Positions 61,555 to 64,000 of a DNA stretch of 64,000 bases are shown here, one piece after another. The position numbers were made by a program, and so were the translations under genes. Under the pieces are notes generated by a model. That model saw only the letters and a list, made by a program, of their open reading frames with translations. It ran no database searches and had not been told where the DNA came from. Positions within the stretch are counted from its first letter, which is position 1, and every line of letters begins with the position of its first letter. Origin of the DNA: Desulfovibrionaceae bacterium. Its GTDB lineage: Bacteria > Desulfobacterota > Desulfovibrionia > Desulfovibrionales > Desulfovibrionaceae. The DNA lies in NCBI GenBank assembly GCA_031082225.1, contig JAVHLG010000004.1:42694-106693 (forward strand), written 5' to 3'.

Positions 61555-64000
61555 TTACAGGGTGTCCTTCTCCTCCACGGATTCGAAGGCCTCGATGACG
61601 TCGCCGATCTTGATGTCGTTGTAGTTCTCAAGACCCACGCCGCATTCATATCCCTTGGTGACTTCCTTCACGTCGTCCTTGAAGCGCTTAAGCGAGGCCA
61701 GCTTGCCGGTGTAGACCACCACGCCGTCGCGCAAAAGGCGGATGCCCGCATTGCGGGTGAGCTTGCCGTCGAGCACGCCGCATCCGGCCACCAGGCCGAT
61801 CTTGGGCACGCTGAAGGTGTCGCGCACCTCGGCCTGGCCCAGGTACTGCTCCCGGATGACCGGGGCCAGCATGCCGGACATGGCGTCCTTGATGTCGCCC
61901 ACCAGCTTGTAGATGATGTCGTAGAAGCGGATGTCCACGTTTTCGTGGTCGGCCACGTCCTTGACCTTGACCGTGGGCCGCACGTTGAAGCCGATGATGA
62001 TGGCCTGGGAGGCCGAGGCCAGCAGGATGTCGGATTCGGTGATGGCCCCGGTTCCGGCGTGGATGACGTTGACCTTGACCTTGTCCGTGGACAGCTTGTT
62101 GACGGCCTCGGTGATGGCCTCCAGCGAACCCTGCACGTCGGCCTTGAGCACCAGGTTAAGCGTCTGGGCCTCGGCGTCGGGCCGCGACGCCAGGAAGGTC
62201 TCCAGGGTGACCTTGGTGGCCTTGCCCAACTCCCGCTCCCGCTGCTTGATGGAGCGGGCGTCGGCGATGCGGCGGGCCACCTTGTCGTCCTCGACCCCCA
62301 CGAACTCGTCGCCCGCCTCAGGCACGCTCTCGAAGCCCTGGACCTCCACGGGCATGGCCGGTCCGGCCTCGCGGATCTTTTTGCCCTGGTCGTCGAACAT
62401 GGCCCGCACCCGGCCGCTGACCACGCCGCACACGAAGGCGTCGCCCTGCTTGAGGGTGCCTTCCTGGATGAGGATGGTGCCGATGGGGCCGCGTCCCTTG
62501 TCCAGCCGGGCCTCCACGATGTGGCCCCGGGCGCGCTTGGAGGGGTTGGCGGAAAGTTCGAGCACCTCGGCCTGCAAAAGGATCATCTCCAAAAGGGCGT
62601 CCAGGCCGATCTTCTGCTTGGCCGAGACGTTGGCGAAGATGGTCTCGCCGCCCCAGGCCTCGGGCACCAGGCCCAGTTCGCCCAGTTCGCGCATGACCCG
62701 GTCGGGGTTGGCGTCGGGCTTGTCGATCTTGTTCACGGCCACCACGATGGGCACGTTCGCGGCCTTGGCGTGGTTCACGGCCTCGCGGGTCTGGTCCATG
62801 ACCCCGTCGTCGGCGGCCACCACCAGGACCACGATGTCCGTGACCTGGGCGCCCCGGGCGCGCATGGCCGTGAAGGCCTCGTGGCCGGGGGTGTCCAGGA
62901 AGACGATCGCCCCGCGCGTGGTGGCGACGTGGTAGGCGCCGATGTGCTGGGTGATGCCGCCGGCCTCGCCGGAGGTGATGTTGGAGAGGCGGATGGCGTC
63001 GAGAAGCGAGGTCTTGCCGTGGTCCACGTGGCCCATGATGGTGACCACGGGCGGCCGCGGCCGCAGATCCTCGGGGTTGTCGGCCTCCCTGTCGAGCAGG
63101 AAATCCTCTTCGGAGAAGCCCACCTTCTCCACCTCGTACTCGAATTCACCGGCCGCCAGGATGGTGGTCTCCACGTCCAGGGACTGGTTGATGGTGACCA
63201 TGGCCCCGAGTCCCAGCAGCACCTTGATGAGATCCTGGGCCTTGATGCCCATCTGCTTGGCCAACTCCGCCACCCGGATGGTCTCTTCCATGCGGATCTT
63301 GCGCTTGGCGGCCTTGATGGGCTGGGTTCCGGTCTGGAGCTGGGCCTGAGCCTGGGCCTGACGGAAATCCTCGCGCGGTTTTTTGCGCTTGAACGACTTG
63401 GCCCGGCCCCCGGTGCGATCCGGGATGTCGGGGGTCTTTTTCTTTTTGGCGGCGGCGCTTTTGCGGCGCGACTCCTCGGTCTCCACCGGGGTGGGCGCGA
63501 ACTCCACGGTGCGGCGGTCCTTCTTGCCCTTTTTCCGGCGCTCCTCCTCGGTCTCGGCCTTGGGGGCGGCGGTTCCCGGGGCGGCGGTTCCCGGGGCGGC
63601 CGGGGCCGGGGCCGGGGCGGCGGGCTTGGGATCAGGCATGGAGATGATGCGCACCTGGGGAGCGGCGGGCTGCTCGCGGCGCGGCTTTTTCTTTTTGCCG
63701 CCCCGGGCCTCATCTTCGGCCTGACGCAGCGCAGTCGGCTGTTGCGTGTCGGCGGCTATGGCCGCAGCATTCGCGGCGGGCTCTCCGGACGCATCTTCTG
63801 ACGCCGCATCCGCCGGGAGGGTCGCTTCGCCTGAGGCGACAACATCCGCTCCGGCTTCGGACTCCGGGGCCTGCGCCATTTCCATGACGGCCTCGGCCTC
63901 TTCCACGGCCTCCACCACGGCGGCCGTCTCCATCTCCGCCTGATGCGGCAGCGCAGGTTCGGGCTCTACGGCCTCGGGTTCGGGGGGGGCGGGCTGGGAG
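61555..64000 (-). CDS. infB: Translation initiation factor IF-2 (5' end beyond window)
   Basis: [41 protein letters not shown]; frame still open at the right edge. Confidence 0.97.
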   Translation of the reverse strand, partial: SQPAPPEPEAVEPEPALPHQAEMETAAVVEAVEEAEAVMEMAQAPESEAGADVVASGEATLPADAASEDASGEPAANAAAIAADTQQPTALRQAEDEARGGKKKKPRREQPAAPQVRIISMPDPKPAAPAPAPAAPGTAAPGTAAPKAETEEERRKKGKKDRRTVEFAPTPVETEESRRKSAAAKKKKTPDIPDRTGGRAKSFKRKKPREDFRQAQAQAQLQTGTQPIKAAKRKIRMEETIRVAELAKQMGIKAQDLIKVLLGLGAMVTINQSLDVETTILAAGEFEYEVEKVGFSEEDFLLDREADNPEDLRPRPPVVTIMGHVDHGKTSLLDAIRLSNITSGEAGGITQHIGAYHVATTRGAIVFLDTPGHEAFTAMRARGAQVTDIVVLVVAADDGVMDQTREAVNHAKAANVPIVVAVNKIDKPDANPDRVMRELGELGLVPEAWGGETIFANVSAKQKIGLDALLEMILLQAEVLELSANPSKRARGHIVEARLDKGRGPIGTILIQEGTLKQGDAFVCGVVSGRVRAMFDDQGKKIREAGPAMPVEVQGFESVPEAGDEFVGVEDDKVARRIADARSIKQRERELGKATKVTLETFLASRPDAEAQTLNLVLKADVQGSLEAITEAVNKLSTDKVKVNVIHAGTGAITESDILLASASQAIIIGFNVRPTVKVKDVADHENVDIRFYDIIYKLVGDIKDAMSGMLAPVIREQYLGQAEVRDTFSVPKIGLVAGCGVLDGKLTRNAGIRLLRDGVVVYTGKLASLKRFKDDVKEVTKGYECGVGLENYNDIKIGDVIEAFESVEEKDTL

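Noticed and set aside
61501-63801. 766-aa plus ORF antisense to infB
   Set aside because: Antisense shadow with His/Gly/Val/Asp bias; infB is unambiguous.

Overview
GC-rich bacterial chromosomal window. Protein signatures and local synteny suggest a Desulfovibrio-like sulfate reducer; this is inferred from sequence recognition, with no database search run. About 1-5.4 kb is a lower-GC accessory segment. It carries small stress/envelope genes (BON, GlsB/YeaQ, PRC-barrel, an unlisted 58-aa CsbD-like ORF, a collagen-like lipoprotein, a GH75-like chitosanase) and a decayed type I-C-like CRISPR remnant, and it ends at the 3' end of a tRNA-fMet gene. The rest is mostly core genome: rpmH/rnpA/yidD/yidC/khpB, mnmG, an MTA salvage group (mtaD-like, apt, mtnP), cimA, lysC, tsaE, nnrDE, acpS, pdxJ, ugd, a bactofilin, an MscS channel, gltA, a betaine ABC transporter, a signalling triad, and pnp-rpsO-truB-nrnA-rbfA-ylxP-infB (infB runs off the right edge). 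Main leads: (1) the only canonical rnpA start I can find lies 4 nt upstream of the rpmH ATG, so rpmH would be nested inside rnpA as described in Thermus; (2) a Doc/Fic-type toxin overlaps a TPR-like gene instead of a Phd antitoxin; (3) a truncated hicA with intact hicB faces a complete hicAB pair, surrounded by a repeated 26-bp palindrome; (4) a ~74-bp tandem repeat comes from the 3' end plus hairpin of a PxxKW-protein gene; (5) the CRISPR remnant beside tRNA-fMet. I did not find a large, clearly new multigene defence system.
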